Positions 27,209-36,583 of a stretch of 64,000 nucleotides of DNA are shown piece after piece. How positions within the stretch are numbered: the first letter of the stretch is position 1; the number at the start of each line of letters is the position of its first letter. The translations under genes and the position numbers were made by a program. The stretch comes from Octadecabacter algicola (lineage in GTDB: Bacteria > Pseudomonadota > Alphaproteobacteria > Rhodobacterales > Rhodobacteraceae), in the NCBI RefSeq assembly GCF_021532625.1, contig NZ_JAKGAR010000002.1, forward strand, positions 1 through 64,000, written 5' to 3'. The notes beneath the pieces are model-generated. The model searched no databases and was not told where the DNA came from. It saw only the letters and a list, made by a program, of their open reading frames with translations.

Positions 27209-28144
27209 ATGTCTGATCGACTCCCCCCTTTGACGGCCTTACGCGCGTTTGAAGCCGCCGCGCGGCACTTGTCGTTTGCGCAAGCTGCGGCGGAATTACA
27301 TGTCACGCCAGCTGCATTATCCTTTCAAATCAAATCGCTTGAGCAACATCTCGGGGAGCCCGTATTCCACCGCTTAAACCGGGCGGTTGAACTAACTGAA
27401 GCGGGTAGGGCACTTGCGCCGGGCGTGAATGATGGCTTCGCGGCGATTTCTGCTGCGTGGCGGAATGCTCAAAGGTCTATTAATAACAATGTTTTGACGG
27501 TTACGGCGGGGCCAGCCTTTACGTCAAAGTGGCTGGCTCCACGTTTGTTCGAGTTTGCGGAGCGCCATCCGGAGATCGAGCTGCGGTTTTCGGCATCATT
27601 GCGGTTGATGGATTTTGAGCGCGATGAAGTGGATGTCGCGATCCGTTTTGGGCTGGGTAAAGATAAGGGCGTTTATTCAGAGCCGTTAGTTCGGGAATGG
27701 ATGACGCCGATGATGACACCAGAATTGGCCGAGTCATACGACACGCCAGAAAAACTAAGCCATGCGCCTTTGATCCATGATGATTCCTTGGCGTTTCTAA
27801 AAGACACATCCAACTGGTCAGGGTGGTTTAAAGCAGCTGGTGTGACCGGCGCGACGGGCGCCGGGGTTCGATTTAGCCAAGCAGACCATGCATTGGATGC
27901 TGCCCTATCAGGGGTGGGTGTTGTTCTTGGTCGGGTGTCTTTGGCGACACGGGCGTTAGAGAGGGGCCATTTGGTCGCGCCATTTCGGCTTGGTCTTGTC
28001 CCGCCAGCGCACTTTCGGTTTGTTTGTCCCCTAGGAACAGAAAAACGCCCCCATGTGGCGGCGTTTCGATCGTGGATCAAAGATGAAATTCAAAGTTCTA
28101 AAGCGTTTGAAGGCGCGCGCGATCTGGTGCCTGTTCAGATGTAG
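27209..28144 (+). CDS. LysR family regulator, GcvA-like
   Basis: Transcription factor of 311 residues. The N-terminal helix-turn-helix reads LTALRAFEAAARHLSFAQAA with ALSFQIKSLEQHLGEPVFHR; the ligand-binding half starts near LTVTAGPAFTSKWLAPRL, a form typical of the GcvA group, which also often begins with PPL as here. It is divergent from the pair of tiny genes and may control them. Upstream there is no Shine-Dalgarno sequence. Confidence 0.88.
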   Translation: MSDRLPPLTALRAFEAAARHLSFAQAAAELHVTPAALSFQIKSLEQHLGEPVFHRLNRAVELTEAGRALAPGVNDGFAAISAAWRNAQRSINNNVLTVTAGPAFTSKWLAPRLFEFAERHPEIELRFSASLRLMDFERDEVDVAIRFGLGKDKGVYSEPLVREWMTPMMTPELAESYDTPEKLSHAPLIHDDSLAFLKDTSNWSGWFKAAGVTGATGAGVRFSQADHALDAALSGVGVVLGRVSLATRALERGHLVAPFRLGLVPPAHFRFVCPLGTEKRPHVAAFRSWIKDEIQSSKAFEGARDLVPVQM

Positions 28145-28159
28145 CCAATCGGTGCAGGC

Positions 28160-28178
28160 GCTGGCGGACCCCGCCAGC
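28160..28178. terminator. Stem-loop between LysR and YdcH-type genes
   Basis: GCTGGCGG (28160-28167) pairs perfectly with CCGCCAGC (28171-28178) around a 3-nt loop between convergent genes. An A-run follows on the plus strand instead of T, so its terminator role is uncertain. Confidence 0.45.
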
Positions 28179-28190
28179 ACCAAAAAATGA

Positions 28191-28358
28191 TTATGCGGGA
28201 GTAAGTCGCGTGATCTCTTCTTTGAGATAAAGTTTTTCTTTCTTGAGGCGGGACACCTCTAGGTCATCGGAGCCGGGGCTCCGCTGTGCCTTTTCCACGG
28301 CATCTGAAAGGGTTTCGTGCTTTCTCTTGAGTTCCTCGAGGTGGGACGACAAGCTCAT
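28191..28358 (-). CDS. YdcH family (DUF465) protein
   Basis: Small protein of 55 residues, MSLSSHLEELKRKHETLSDAV and onward, with a heptad-like pattern and the KKEKLYLKEEITRL end that marks the YdcH/DUF465 family. Family members are short coiled-coil proteins of unknown role. The ribosome binding site AAGGAGG lies 9 nt before the ATG, so translation should be strong. Confidence 0.8.
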   Translation of the reverse strand: MSLSSHLEELKRKHETLSDAVEKAQRSPGSDDLEVSRLKKEKLYLKEEITRLTPA

Positions 28359-28482
28359 TTTATAGATCCTCCTTACATCGGTTTGTGGTTCTTTTAGATG
28401 ACCACAGTTTCACGCATCTGTCACGCTGCAGGGCAGCAAACTAGCGGTGAGTTGAGAAGATCGTGAAAAGATTGCCAAATTA

Positions 28483-29244
28483 TTAATCTGGGAAGGGGAA
28501 CGCAGCGCCTGTACGTAGAATTGCTGCGATTTCGGGGCGGTAATCTTCGCCGTCTGTCAGGTGTGTGGGGCCGACATGCAGGGAAACGGGCGCATGAAGT
28601 TTGAATGGGGTCCGGCCTCCTTTGCGCGCGTGGACAATGATGCGGTCGGCGGATCGGCCTTCGCGACCGGTAATCGGGATCACGCTGAGGGATCCAAGCC
28701 TTTCATCCATAGCGCGCATTAGTTCAGGCAGACGGTCTGCCTTATGGATCAGTGTTAGCCAGCCTTTGGGTTTCAGGCGACGGGTGGCCGTTTCGATCCA
28801 GATTTTGGTGTCGGTATCACCACCGAAAGCAATATCGCGGTCTGGGAGTTCGCTGTGCTTGCCTGATTTGCGATCAAGATAGGGCGGATTGGCGATGACA
28901 TGATCAAATGTCAGCGCTGTCAGGTCGTGGGGTAGGGCGCCCACATCTGCCGTCCAGATTTGTGCATCGAAGCCATTGGAAGCAGCATTAGCGCGGCAAA
29001 GATTGGCGTAACGAGCCTGGACCTCAACCGCGTGAAGATGCAGCCCAGCGACCCGTGTCGCCAAACACAAGATTGCTGCCCCAGCCCCACAGCCCAATTC
29101 CAGAACTGACTGTCCAGCCTGCGCCTGCACTGCCGAGGCCATAAGTACCGGATCAACACCAGCTCGATATCCTTTGGCCGGTTGTTCCAACATCAAAAGC
29201 CCTCCTAGGAAGGCGTCATTTGTCGTATCGGCATCGCCGTTCAT
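28483..29244 (-). CDS. tRNA1(Val) adenine-N6 methyltransferase-like protein
   Basis: Class I SAM methyltransferase of 253 residues resembling TrmN6/YfiC. The SAM loop is VLELGCGAGAAILCLA near residue 45 and the catalytic NPPY motif (VIANPPYLDRKSGKHS) is typical of N6-adenine methylation. The C-terminal part with GREGRSADRIIVHARKGG matches the family. It overlaps the DUF2007 gene by 4 nt. An RsmC-like specificity cannot be ruled out. Confidence 0.85.
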   Translation of the reverse strand: MNGDADTTNDAFLGGLLMLEQPAKGYRAGVDPVLMASAVQAQAGQSVLELGCGAGAAILCLATRVAGLHLHAVEVQARYANLCRANAASNGFDAQIWTADVGALPHDLTALTFDHVIANPPYLDRKSGKHSELPDRDIAFGGDTDTKIWIETATRRLKPKGWLTLIHKADRLPELMRAMDERLGSLSVIPITGREGRSADRIIVHARKGGRTPFKLHAPVSLHVGPTHLTDGEDYRPEIAAILRTGAAFPFPD

Positions 29245-29456
29245 TGGCCCAAATCAATGTTGTTGGCCTTCATCACGGAGGTCGCGATGAAGTGATCTTC
29301 GCGTCGGACCATGAGGCGGCGTGGCAAAATGCCCAAGGACCCGTCAAGGATGCTCATATTTACGTCCAACTCGAACACCTCTATATCCTCGCCTTGAAGA
29401 AGGGCTTTGGCAAAAGCGATGACAGTCATGTCATTGGTGCGTAGAAGTTCTTTCAT
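29241..29456 (-). CDS. DUF2007 domain protein
   Basis: Protein of 71 residues, MKELLRTNDMTVIAFAKALL, followed by a beta-rich half with the family pattern LPRRLMVRREDH. DUF2007 proteins have a small PII-like fold and are listed as putative signal transducers. It is first in a two-gene unit with the methyltransferase and divergent from the polyprenyl synthase gene, with about 50 nt between. Confidence 0.8.
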   Translation of the reverse strand: MKELLRTNDMTVIAFAKALLQGEDIEVFELDVNMSILDGSLGILPRRLMVRREDHFIATSVMKANNIDLGQ

Positions 29457-29510
29457 ACCCCTGACTTAAGGCGCATTGTCGCCCTTTGTCGAGTAATTGA
29501 CGGAGCTGTG

Positions 29511-30509
29511 ATGAGCTTGGACCACGCCGCAACAAAACCCCATGAACGTTTGGCCGATGCGCTGAGTATTGAAATGGCTGCCGTGAACGATTTGATCCGT
29601 GCGCGGATGGCATCTGAACATGCGCCCCGTATCCCTGAAGTGACTGCGCATTTGGTTGAGGCCGGCGGGAAACGTCTACGTCCGATGCTAACCTTGGCTG
29701 CTGCAAAGCTGTGTGGCTACGATGGCCCCTTTCACGTGCATTTGGCGGCGACGGTTGAATTTATCCATACAGCGACCTTGCTGCATGACGATGTCGTGGA
29801 TGAGAGCGCACAGCGTCGTGGGCGGCCGACTGCGAACCTGTTGTGGGACAACACGTCGTCGGTCTTGGTTGGAGATTACCTTTTTGCGCGTTCTTTTCAA
29901 TTGATGACGGAGACTGGGTCGTTGGACGTGCTGCGTATTCTGTCCAACGCTGCGGCAACGATCGCCGAGGGCGAAGTGTTGCAACTGACTGCCGCGAGCG
30001 ATTTGGCGACGAGCGAAGACATTTACCTGCAGGTCGTACGCGGTAAAACGGCGGCGCTGTTTTCTGCCGCGATGGAAGTTGGCGGTGTTATCGCCGGCAA
30101 AGATGAGGCCACGGTTAAGGCGCTCTATGATTACGGTGATGCGCTGGGCGTTGGGTTTCAGATCGTTGATGATCTATTGGACTATGCGGGTACAGATGCC
30201 ACGGGTAAGAACATTGGCGATGATTTCCGCGAACGCAAACTGACGTTGCCGGTAATTAAGGCCGTTGCCTTGGCAGATGCGGATGAACGCGCATTTTGGG
30301 TGCGGACAATCGAAAAGGGTCGCCAAGAAGAAGGTGACCTCGAAACCGCGTTAGGGCTTTTGGCGAAGCACGAAACACTTGAGACGACACGCGTTGAGGC
30401 GCTGGCCTGGATGGACACGGCAAAAGCGGCGTTGGCCAATTTGCCGGACCACGAGATCAAGGGCATGCTGCTTGATTTGGCTGATTACGTGGTTGCGCGG
30501 GTCAGGTAG
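29511..30509 (+). CDS. Long-chain polyprenyl diphosphate synthase
   Basis: Isoprenyl chain elongase of 332 residues, probably making the ubiquinone side chain. Motifs are GGKRLRPMLTLAA, the first aspartate-rich LLHDDVVDES and the second QIVDDLLDYAG with FRERKLTLPVI. Rhodobacteraceae make ubiquinone-10, so decaprenyl is the likely product (inference). The ATG at 29511 follows GGAG. Its end overlaps the convergent ispE by 8 nt; ubiA, which uses this chain, lies at 61.2 kb. Confidence 0.9.
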   Translation: MSLDHAATKPHERLADALSIEMAAVNDLIRARMASEHAPRIPEVTAHLVEAGGKRLRPMLTLAAAKLCGYDGPFHVHLAATVEFIHTATLLHDDVVDESAQRRGRPTANLLWDNTSSVLVGDYLFARSFQLMTETGSLDVLRILSNAAATIAEGEVLQLTAASDLATSEDIYLQVVRGKTAALFSAAMEVGGVIAGKDEATVKALYDYGDALGVGFQIVDDLLDYAGTDATGKNIGDDFRERKLTLPVIKAVALADADERAFWVRTIEKGRQEEGDLETALGLLAKHETLETTRVEALAWMDTAKAALANLPDHEIKGMLLDLADYVVARVR

Positions 30510-31353
30510 CCGCTTGCGTCGTGGCCTGAACCCACCAATCGGGGTGGACTGAAGATAGCGCCGTTGCGGCGGCACGGCAGCTGGCCGCATCTTTAAAAAT
30601 CGCAAAACATGTAGCGCCCGAACCGGACATGCGGGCGAGTTGGCAACCGTTTTGATATCCCAAACTGTCCAGAACATCGGCTATGACAGGGGCGGCTTGA
30701 ATAGCGGGCGCTTGCAGATCGTTGCGTTGATCCGCCAGCCAAATCAGCCAAGCGTTGGTGTGAAAAGGCGACGGCATTTCATCAGGCATCGGTGGATTCG
30801 ACTTATGAGGTAGCGCCTTGAACACGGACGGTGTGGGGACTTCGACACGCGGGTTAACAAGCAGAACGTCAATTGGAGGTGTTGGCCCGACGAGATCGAC
30901 TTTGTCACCGATTCCCGACATGCGCGTCAGTTCGGTCGACATGCACACACCCACATCAGCACCAAGAGACATGATGATGTCCCAATCAGGGAGCGGAGTT
31001 TCCCAAAGCTGTGACAGTGCGAACAATGTGGCCGCCGCATCCGCCGAGCCGCCACCAATGCCGGACGCAATGGGCAGGTTCTTTGTGAGCGTGATTGCGG
31101 CTCCACGATCTATCCCAAAGGCCCGAGCAGCCCGAAGAACGAGGTTGTCATCGCTCGCGCAGAGGTTCGCCCCGAAAGGGCCATCGATCGTGAGCGTAAG
31201 GGTATCGGACTCAGCGGCGGACAAGACATCCCCGAGTTCGGTAAACATCACGAGTGAATCCAGCAGGTGATAGCCATCATTCCTTTGCCCTGTAACATGC
31301 AGGGTTAGGTTGATTTTGGCAGGGGCCGCTTGGCGGACCGTTTTAGTTGTCAT
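30502..31353 (-). CDS. ispE: 4-diphosphocytidyl-2-C-methyl-D-erythritol kinase
   Basis: GHMP kinase of 283 residues in the MEP route to isoprenoid precursors. Conserved parts are PAKINLTLHVTGQRNDGYH, the ATP loop PIASGIGGGSADAAATLFAL and MSGSGATCFAIF. The ATG at 31353 gives the usual start (short lead, then PAKINL). It overlaps the end of the TPR gene by 11 nt. Confidence 0.95.
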   Translation of the reverse strand: MTTKTVRQAAPAKINLTLHVTGQRNDGYHLLDSLVMFTELGDVLSAAESDTLTLTIDGPFGANLCASDDNLVLRAARAFGIDRGAAITLTKNLPIASGIGGGSADAAATLFALSQLWETPLPDWDIIMSLGADVGVCMSTELTRMSGIGDKVDLVGPTPPIDVLLVNPRVEVPTPSVFKALPHKSNPPMPDEMPSPFHTNAWLIWLADQRNDLQAPAIQAAPVIADVLDSLGYQNGCQLARMSGSGATCFAIFKDAASCRAAATALSSVHPDWWVQATTQAAT

Positions 31354-33064
31354 GGGCCATTTCGATTGCAGGGGCAGGTGTTTCACCGTCTTCGGCGTAT
31401 ACCGCATCTAGCCCGATCGCGAGCTTGCGGCGAATGCGTTCGGCCTCGGCCTCTTCGGGGTTAAACGACAGCGCGCGGCGCCATTGAAAGCGGGCTTCTG
31501 TGTCGCGGCCAACCATCCAGTAGACGTCGCCCAAGTGGTCGCTGAGGATTGGGTCGTTGGGCACCAGTTCGGCAGCGCGTTCCAATGGTGCAACGGCTTC
31601 TTGGTAACGTCCGAGTTTGTAGTAGACCCACCCAAGGCTGTCGATGATAGCACCGCTATCAGGGCGCGCGGCGGCGGCTGTTTCGATCATCTGTAATGCT
31701 TCGTCATAGCTTTCCTTAATTCCGCGATCGACCAAAGAATAGCCGAGGTAGTTCAGCGCCGCAGGGTTATCAGGGTTGCGGGACAGTGCCTCGCGAAAGT
31801 CAGCTTCGGCTTCGGGCCATTGGTCCAACCTTTCGTTGGTCATGCCGCGCGAATAGTGCAGCCACCATTGAATGGATGCGTCATTGTCGTAGCCTTCGAT
31901 GGCGTCCGTATAGGCGACTTTGGCTTGGGAGTACTGTTCTTGCTGACGGTAAACATCGCCCAAGGATGCATAGGGCAGAGGGAGGTCAGGATGGCTCCGG
32001 GTGAGCTGGGTTAGGACTTCGATTGCTTGATCAAATTTACCAGCAAGGCGCAAAGATTCGGCGCGGCCCATTTCGGCGCTGTGAAAAGCAGGGTTGTTAG
32101 TTGAAACCTGCGCAAAGGTTAGCGCGGCTGCATCGTATTGGCCCAGTGCATTCAATAGGCGCGCTGCGGCAAGCTGCGCTTCTGCATTGTGGGGTGAGAT
32201 GTAGCGAGCGGCTTGCGCATACAGCAGCAGATAGCTCTCGTTTGCTTCGCCCTGGAGGATTTTGGACAACCCACCAAATGCAAATGCAATACCGTCGCCC
32301 GCTGACGTCACTGGTGGAGTGAGAGTTGAAGGCGATTGAGTGTCGATTGCCGCACGAAGAGCAGTGATTTCATCGTCTGGCACACCGCCGAAGGCCCGCG
32401 TCAGTATATCGTCAGCGCGCTCGTAGTCTCCCATCGCACAAAGCACCCGTAGATGTGCAATGACGGATGTGCGCGACGGCGGAAGGCCCTCGTTCGGGGG
32501 AAGTGAGTAAATGGCATCGGCAGCGGCTAAGTCGCCAACCAGTTCTAAGGCGATTGCTTTGTGGTGGTAGCCGAATGCACGAAGACCTGTTGTGACGATA
32601 ACGTCATCAAATGCCGTCATAGCGCGGGTTTGATCGCCTTTCCCTAAGAAGGCCCAAGCCTGTGATAGTGCGTCCATTAATGGTCCGACCTCATGGCCCG
32701 CTTCAAGAAGGTCGAACAATGCGTCCCAATCTCCAATGCGTGCAGCCTGCGCCATAATTGCGATGTTGGCGACTTGGCTTTCGCCGCCAGCGGCTATGAA
32801 TGGTCGCGCAATGGCGGCGGCGGATTCACCTTGCCCTGTCCCGAGGTAGGCCGTGATGGATTGCTCCATGAGTGTCAGGTTGTTCGGATCGGCAATAAGG
32901 GCGCTTTGGAAGTACTCAGACGCTTTAACGTAATCGGCATCAATTCCAGCTTGACGGGCAGCAAGGTAAGCCCCTGAGTCTATTTCTGCGGTGGCAGGTA
33001 GGGCTAAGGTCAAAGCCGCACAGGTTACGGACAGTCGAAAGGCGTTTCTTATGCTGTTACTCAA
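31343..33064 (-). CDS. Exported tetratricopeptide repeat protein
   Basis: Protein of 573 residues with at least six TPR units in the C-terminal half, such as NPDNPAALNYLGYSLVDRG and PDSGAIIDSLGWVYYKLGRY. The N-terminus SNSIRNAFRLSVTCAALTLA is a signal peptide ending at ALPATA. A longer frame reaches 33406, but that part runs into the upstream gene and is not protein-like. I place the start at TTG 33064, with GGAG 6 nt upstream. Alphaproteobacteria encode such proteins near ispE; they may serve cell-envelope assembly, but the role is unknown. Confidence 0.85.
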   Translation of the reverse strand: MSNSIRNAFRLSVTCAALTLALPATAEIDSGAYLAARQAGIDADYVKASEYFQSALIADPNNLTLMEQSITAYLGTGQGESAAAIARPFIAAGGESQVANIAIMAQAARIGDWDALFDLLEAGHEVGPLMDALSQAWAFLGKGDQTRAMTAFDDVIVTTGLRAFGYHHKAIALELVGDLAAADAIYSLPPNEGLPPSRTSVIAHLRVLCAMGDYERADDILTRAFGGVPDDEITALRAAIDTQSPSTLTPPVTSAGDGIAFAFGGLSKILQGEANESYLLLYAQAARYISPHNAEAQLAAARLLNALGQYDAAALTFAQVSTNNPAFHSAEMGRAESLRLAGKFDQAIEVLTQLTRSHPDLPLPYASLGDVYRQQEQYSQAKVAYTDAIEGYDNDASIQWWLHYSRGMTNERLDQWPEAEADFREALSRNPDNPAALNYLGYSLVDRGIKESYDEALQMIETAAAARPDSGAIIDSLGWVYYKLGRYQEAVAPLERAAELVPNDPILSDHLGDVYWMVGRDTEARFQWRRALSFNPEEAEAERIRRKLAIGLDAVYAEDGETPAPAIEMAHDN

Positions 33065-33166
33065 GGCGGGCTCCAGTTTCCGATATATCAACAGCCTAAG
33101 GTGGCTGATTCCTCGGGGCAAATGACAATTCGTCCATTGGCGTGTTATTGCGCCCACAAACGCAAA

Positions 33167-33188
33167 CAGGACCCCAGTTGGGGCCCTG
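33167..33188 (-). terminator. Stem-loop after ETF-QO gene
   Basis: CAGG-A-CCCC pairs with GGGG-C-CCTG (33167-33188) with one mismatch and a 4-nt loop. On the minus strand TTTGCGTTTG follows. It lies 28 nt after the ETF-QO stop. Confidence 0.55.
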
Positions 33189-33215
33189 CTGCATATGAAA
33201 TGATCGATGTAGCGC

Positions 33216-34862
33216 TTACATGTTCGGGTAATTTGGCCCGTCGCCACCCTGAGGAACCGTCCAAGTGATGTTTTGGCTCGGATCCTTGATGTCACAGGTT
33301 TTGCAGTGCACGCAGTTCTGGAAATTGATCTGGAATTTGCGGTCCGCGCCGTCGCCGACAAATTCGTAAACCCCAGCAGGGCAGTAGCGCGCTGAAGGGC
33401 CTGCAAAGTCAGGGAAGTTTACGCCTGTCGGGATGGTGTCATCTGTCAATTTCAGGTGCGCGGGCTGGCTTTCTTCGTGGTTTGTAAAGCTGAACGCCAC
33501 ATTGGTCAGGCGGTCAAAGCTGAGTTTGCCATCTGGTTTCGGGTAGTCGATTGGCTGGTACTTTACGGCCTTTTCAGTCGACTCCGCATCAGATTTTCCG
33601 TGCTTGAGCGTGCCAAACAGCGAGAACCCAAACGTATTTGTCCACATGTCTAAACCGCCACCGAGCAGCGAAGCAACCATGCCCCAGCGAGACCACATAG
33701 GTTTGACGTTGCGCACCTTCTTGAGGTCTTGGGCAATAGGGCCTTCGCGGACTTCAGCTTCGTATTCGATCAGCTCGTCGGATGCGCGGCCCGCACCAAT
33801 CGCGGCGTGCGCTGCTTCTGCAGCGGCGATGCCGGACAACATGGCGTTATGGTTGCCTTTGATGCGTGGGACGTTGACCATGCCAACAGAACAGCCAAGC
33901 AAAGCAACGCCAGGTGCTGTCATTTTCGGCATGGATTGATAACCGCCTTCGGTGATGGCGCGTGCGCCATAAGCGACGCGTTTTCCGCCTTCCAACAGGT
34001 CCGCAACCATCGGGTGATGCTTGAAACGCTGGAATTCCATGTAAGGGAACAGGTGTGGGTTCTTGTAGTTCAGGTGAACCACGAAGCCGACGTAAACTTG
34101 ATTATTCTCGAGGTGGTAGATGAAAGAACCGCCGCCTGCGTTGCTGCCAAGGGGCCAGCCGCTTGTGTGCGTAACTGTGCCTTCTTTGTGCTTGGCTGGG
34201 TCGATTTCCCAGATTTCTTTCATGCCAAGGCCGTACTTCTGCGGTTCACTGTCGGCTGCGAGGTCGTATTTCGCGATGACTTCTTTCGACAACGATCCGC
34301 GAACACCCTCAGAAAGGAAAACGTATTTGCCGTGAAGTTCCATGCCAGGCTCAGTATCCGGGCCAATGGTGCCGTCGGCCTCTAAGCCAAAGACGCCTGC
34401 AACCACGCCTTTGACTTCGCCATTGTCGCCGTAGACGAGTTCGGAACAGGCCATACCGGGAAAGATTTCAACGCCGAGAGCTTCGGCTTGTTCGGCCATC
34501 CAGCGGCAAACGTTACCCATGGAAACGATGTAGTTGCCGTGATTGTTCATAAGCGGCGGCATCGGGAAATTCGGGATCCGAACTTTGCCGGCTTCGCCAA
34601 GCAGGTAGAAATTGTCGTGTGTGACTGGCGTGTTCAAAGGCGCGCCTTTGGCTTTCCAATCAGGGATCAGCTTATCTAGGCCGCATGGGTCCAAGACCGC
34701 ACCAGAAAGAATATGCGCACCGACTTCAGAGCCTTTTTCGAGGACGACGACGTTCAAATCCGAATCGAGTTGTTTCAGACGGATCGCGGCGGACAGGCCA
34801 GCGGGCCCCGCGCCAACGATAACAACGTCGTATTCCATGGATTCACGTTCGATCTCGGCCAT
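33216..34862 (-). CDS. Electron transfer flavoprotein-ubiquinone oxidoreductase
   Basis: Membrane-associated enzyme of 548 residues that feeds electrons from ETF, reduced by acyl-CoA dehydrogenases, into ubiquinone. The FAD loop is VVIVGAGPAGLSAAIRLKQ near residue 12. The 4Fe-4S site near the C-terminus is NCVHCKTCDIKDPSQNITW, and KGNHNAMLSGIAAAEAA lies in the middle. GGGAGG precedes the ATG. It fits with the acyl-CoA dehydrogenase at 42.8 kb; the ETF subunits themselves are not in the window. Confidence 0.95.
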   Translation of the reverse strand: MAEIERESMEYDVVIVGAGPAGLSAAIRLKQLDSDLNVVVLEKGSEVGAHILSGAVLDPCGLDKLIPDWKAKGAPLNTPVTHDNFYLLGEAGKVRIPNFPMPPLMNNHGNYIVSMGNVCRWMAEQAEALGVEIFPGMACSELVYGDNGEVKGVVAGVFGLEADGTIGPDTEPGMELHGKYVFLSEGVRGSLSKEVIAKYDLAADSEPQKYGLGMKEIWEIDPAKHKEGTVTHTSGWPLGSNAGGGSFIYHLENNQVYVGFVVHLNYKNPHLFPYMEFQRFKHHPMVADLLEGGKRVAYGARAITEGGYQSMPKMTAPGVALLGCSVGMVNVPRIKGNHNAMLSGIAAAEAAHAAIGAGRASDELIEYEAEVREGPIAQDLKKVRNVKPMWSRWGMVASLLGGGLDMWTNTFGFSLFGTLKHGKSDAESTEKAVKYQPIDYPKPDGKLSFDRLTNVAFSFTNHEESQPAHLKLTDDTIPTGVNFPDFAGPSARYCPAGVYEFVGDGADRKFQINFQNCVHCKTCDIKDPSQNITWTVPQGGDGPNYPNM

Positions 34863-35077
34863 ATCGGGCCTCCCTGCTGTAAGCGCGTAATTGTTCTAGA
34901 ACTGCATACCCCATGGGTGCAGGTGCAGCAATCTTGCCGCGACATAAAGTTGCGTGACAGCGACGGAAACGTAACGTCTGCAAATAAAGGCCGAGTGGGT
35001 GTTGATGCCCCTTGAGGCCGTAGGGCGGTGCGGGTTATGCATGCGCACTTGAGAAATTGACCAACGGACACGCCGAA

Positions 35078-35548
35078 ATGGAAAAGATACCGCTGACACG
35101 GGCTGGATTTGACAAGCTGGATGCTGAATTGAAGCACCTGAAGTCTGTTGAACGCCCTGCAATTATTCGCGCCATTTCCGAGGCTCGCGAACATGGTGAT
35201 TTGTCCGAGAACGCTGAGTATCACTCCGCGAAGGAAAAACAGTCGTTTATCGAGGGGCGCGTAAAAGAGCTTGAGGGTGCGATTTCCTTGGCGGATGTCA
35301 TTGATCCCTCAAAGCTGAGCGGCGCCGTGAAATTTGGTGCCCATGTCACGTTGGTTGACGAAGACACCGACGAAGAAAAGACCTACCAGATTGTTGGCGA
35401 GTACGAGGCTGACATTGAAAATGGTAAGCTGAACATGAAATCACCCATTGCGCGGGCACTGATCGGCAAAGAAGATGGCGATAGTGTTGAAGTGCGTACG
35501 CCAGGTGGTGTGAAGTCCTACGAGATTTTGGAAATCGTCTTTAAATAA
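35078..35548 (+). CDS. greA: Transcription elongation factor GreA
   Basis: Factor of 156 residues that rescues stalled RNA polymerase by stimulating transcript cleavage. The coiled-coil tip carries the acidic pair in [19 protein letters not shown]; the C-terminal FKBP-like domain includes [15 protein letters not shown] and [10 protein letters not shown]. The ATG at 35078 gives [14 protein letters not shown], the usual family start; a TTG at 35057 is not needed. About 215 nt separate it from the divergent ETF-QO gene. Confidence 0.96.
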   Translation: MEKIPLTRAGFDKLDAELKHLKSVERPAIIRAISEAREHGDLSENAEYHSAKEKQSFIEGRVKELEGAISLADVIDPSKLSGAVKFGAHVTLVDEDTDEEKTYQIVGEYEADIENGKLNMKSPIARALIGKEDGDSVEVRTPGGVKSYEILEIVFK

Positions 35549-35560
35549 GGCTCCTTAACG

Positions 35561-36583
35561 ATGCCGGAAAGCCAAAACACAGCAGACGTTCCGTTGCGCG
35601 CGGGTGTGCGCAATGACGGCGTGCGCGTGACTGCAATCGAAGTAATTGCGATTGTCATTAGCATTGTCTGGCTTGTCGGGGTCGCAATTTTCTTCCTTGT
35701 CTTGCCCGGAAGTGAAGAAGGTTCGAACGAAGAAACCGTCGACTCCTTGCGTTTTGTGATGACGCTTATGGCGATCTTTCTTCCGATAGCGATGGTCTGG
35801 ATCGCGGCAATGGCTGCGCGGTCGGCGCGGATTGTGCGCGACGAAAGCCAGCGATTGCAGGCGGCGATTGATGCGATGCGGCAAACCTATGTTGCAGATC
35901 GACAGGCGCGGGGCGCGGGGATCGAACCAACGGTTGAAAAGAAACTCAACGAGATCGCACGGGCGACCCAGAAAACCGAAACGGCTTTGGCGACATTCGC
36001 GTCGTCTCGTCCGTCTTCTGTCGCGATACCACCGCGGGCGGGTGCAGCTGTGGTAACGCGCGACGATCAGCCAAGCCTTGAATTGGGCACAACGGCGGAA
36101 GATATCGCACCCCCCATTTCACGGCCTGATTTGGTTCGCGCATTAAACTTTCCCGACACTGAAGGGGATGAGGTCGGTTTTGCTGCGTTGCGTCGCGCCT
36201 TAAAGGACCGAACCGCCAAACAACTGATTCAAGCCAGCCAAGATGTACTCACTCTCCTGAGCCAAGACGGTATTTACATGGATGACCTGCGCCCAGATCG
36301 CGCGCGCCCTGAAATTTGGCGCCGTTTCGCTCATGGCGAACGAGGTAAAACGGTTGCGGCATTGGGCGGGATTCGCGACAGATCATCGTTGGCTTTGACG
36401 GCAGGCCGGATGCGGGAAGACGCAATTTTTCGGGATGCGGCGCACCATTTCTTGCGTAAGTTTGACCAAATGCTTTTGGCATTTGAGGCAGAGGCCAGTG
36501 ATGAAGATATCGCAGCACTTGCCGAAACTCGTACAAGCCGCGCCTTCATGTTGTTTGGTCGTGTCACGGGCGCATTTGATTAA
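35561..36583 (+). CDS. Conserved membrane protein of unknown function
   Basis: Protein of 340 residues, 12 nt after greA. Two membrane segments lie near residues 25-47 and 65-85; after them comes a helical, charged stretch with coiled-coil tendency (ESQRLQAAIDAMRQTYVADR), a low-complexity alanine/proline linker and a C-terminal helical domain from residue 185 that ends in TRTSRAFMLFGRVTGAFD. I recognise no named domain. It probably anchors a cytoplasmic helical domain at the inner membrane. Confidence 0.75.
   Translation: MPESQNTADVPLRAGVRNDGVRVTAIEVIAIVISIVWLVGVAIFFLVLPGSEEGSNEETVDSLRFVMTLMAIFLPIAMVWIAAMAARSARIVRDESQRLQAAIDAMRQTYVADRQARGAGIEPTVEKKLNEIARATQKTETALATFASSRPSSVAIPPRAGAAVVTRDDQPSLELGTTAEDIAPPISRPDLVRALNFPDTEGDEVGFAALRRALKDRTAKQLIQASQDVLTLLSQDGIYMDDLRPDRARPEIWRRFAHGERGKTVAALGGIRDRSSLALTAGRMREDAIFRDAAHHFLRKFDQMLLAFEAEASDEDIAALAETRTSRAFMLFGRVTGAFD

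Noticed and set aside
33065-33406. Upstream extension of the TPR protein frame
   Set aside because: The added 114 residues are rich in Arg and Ser, overlap the upstream ETF-QO gene, and put the signal peptide in the middle of the protein.
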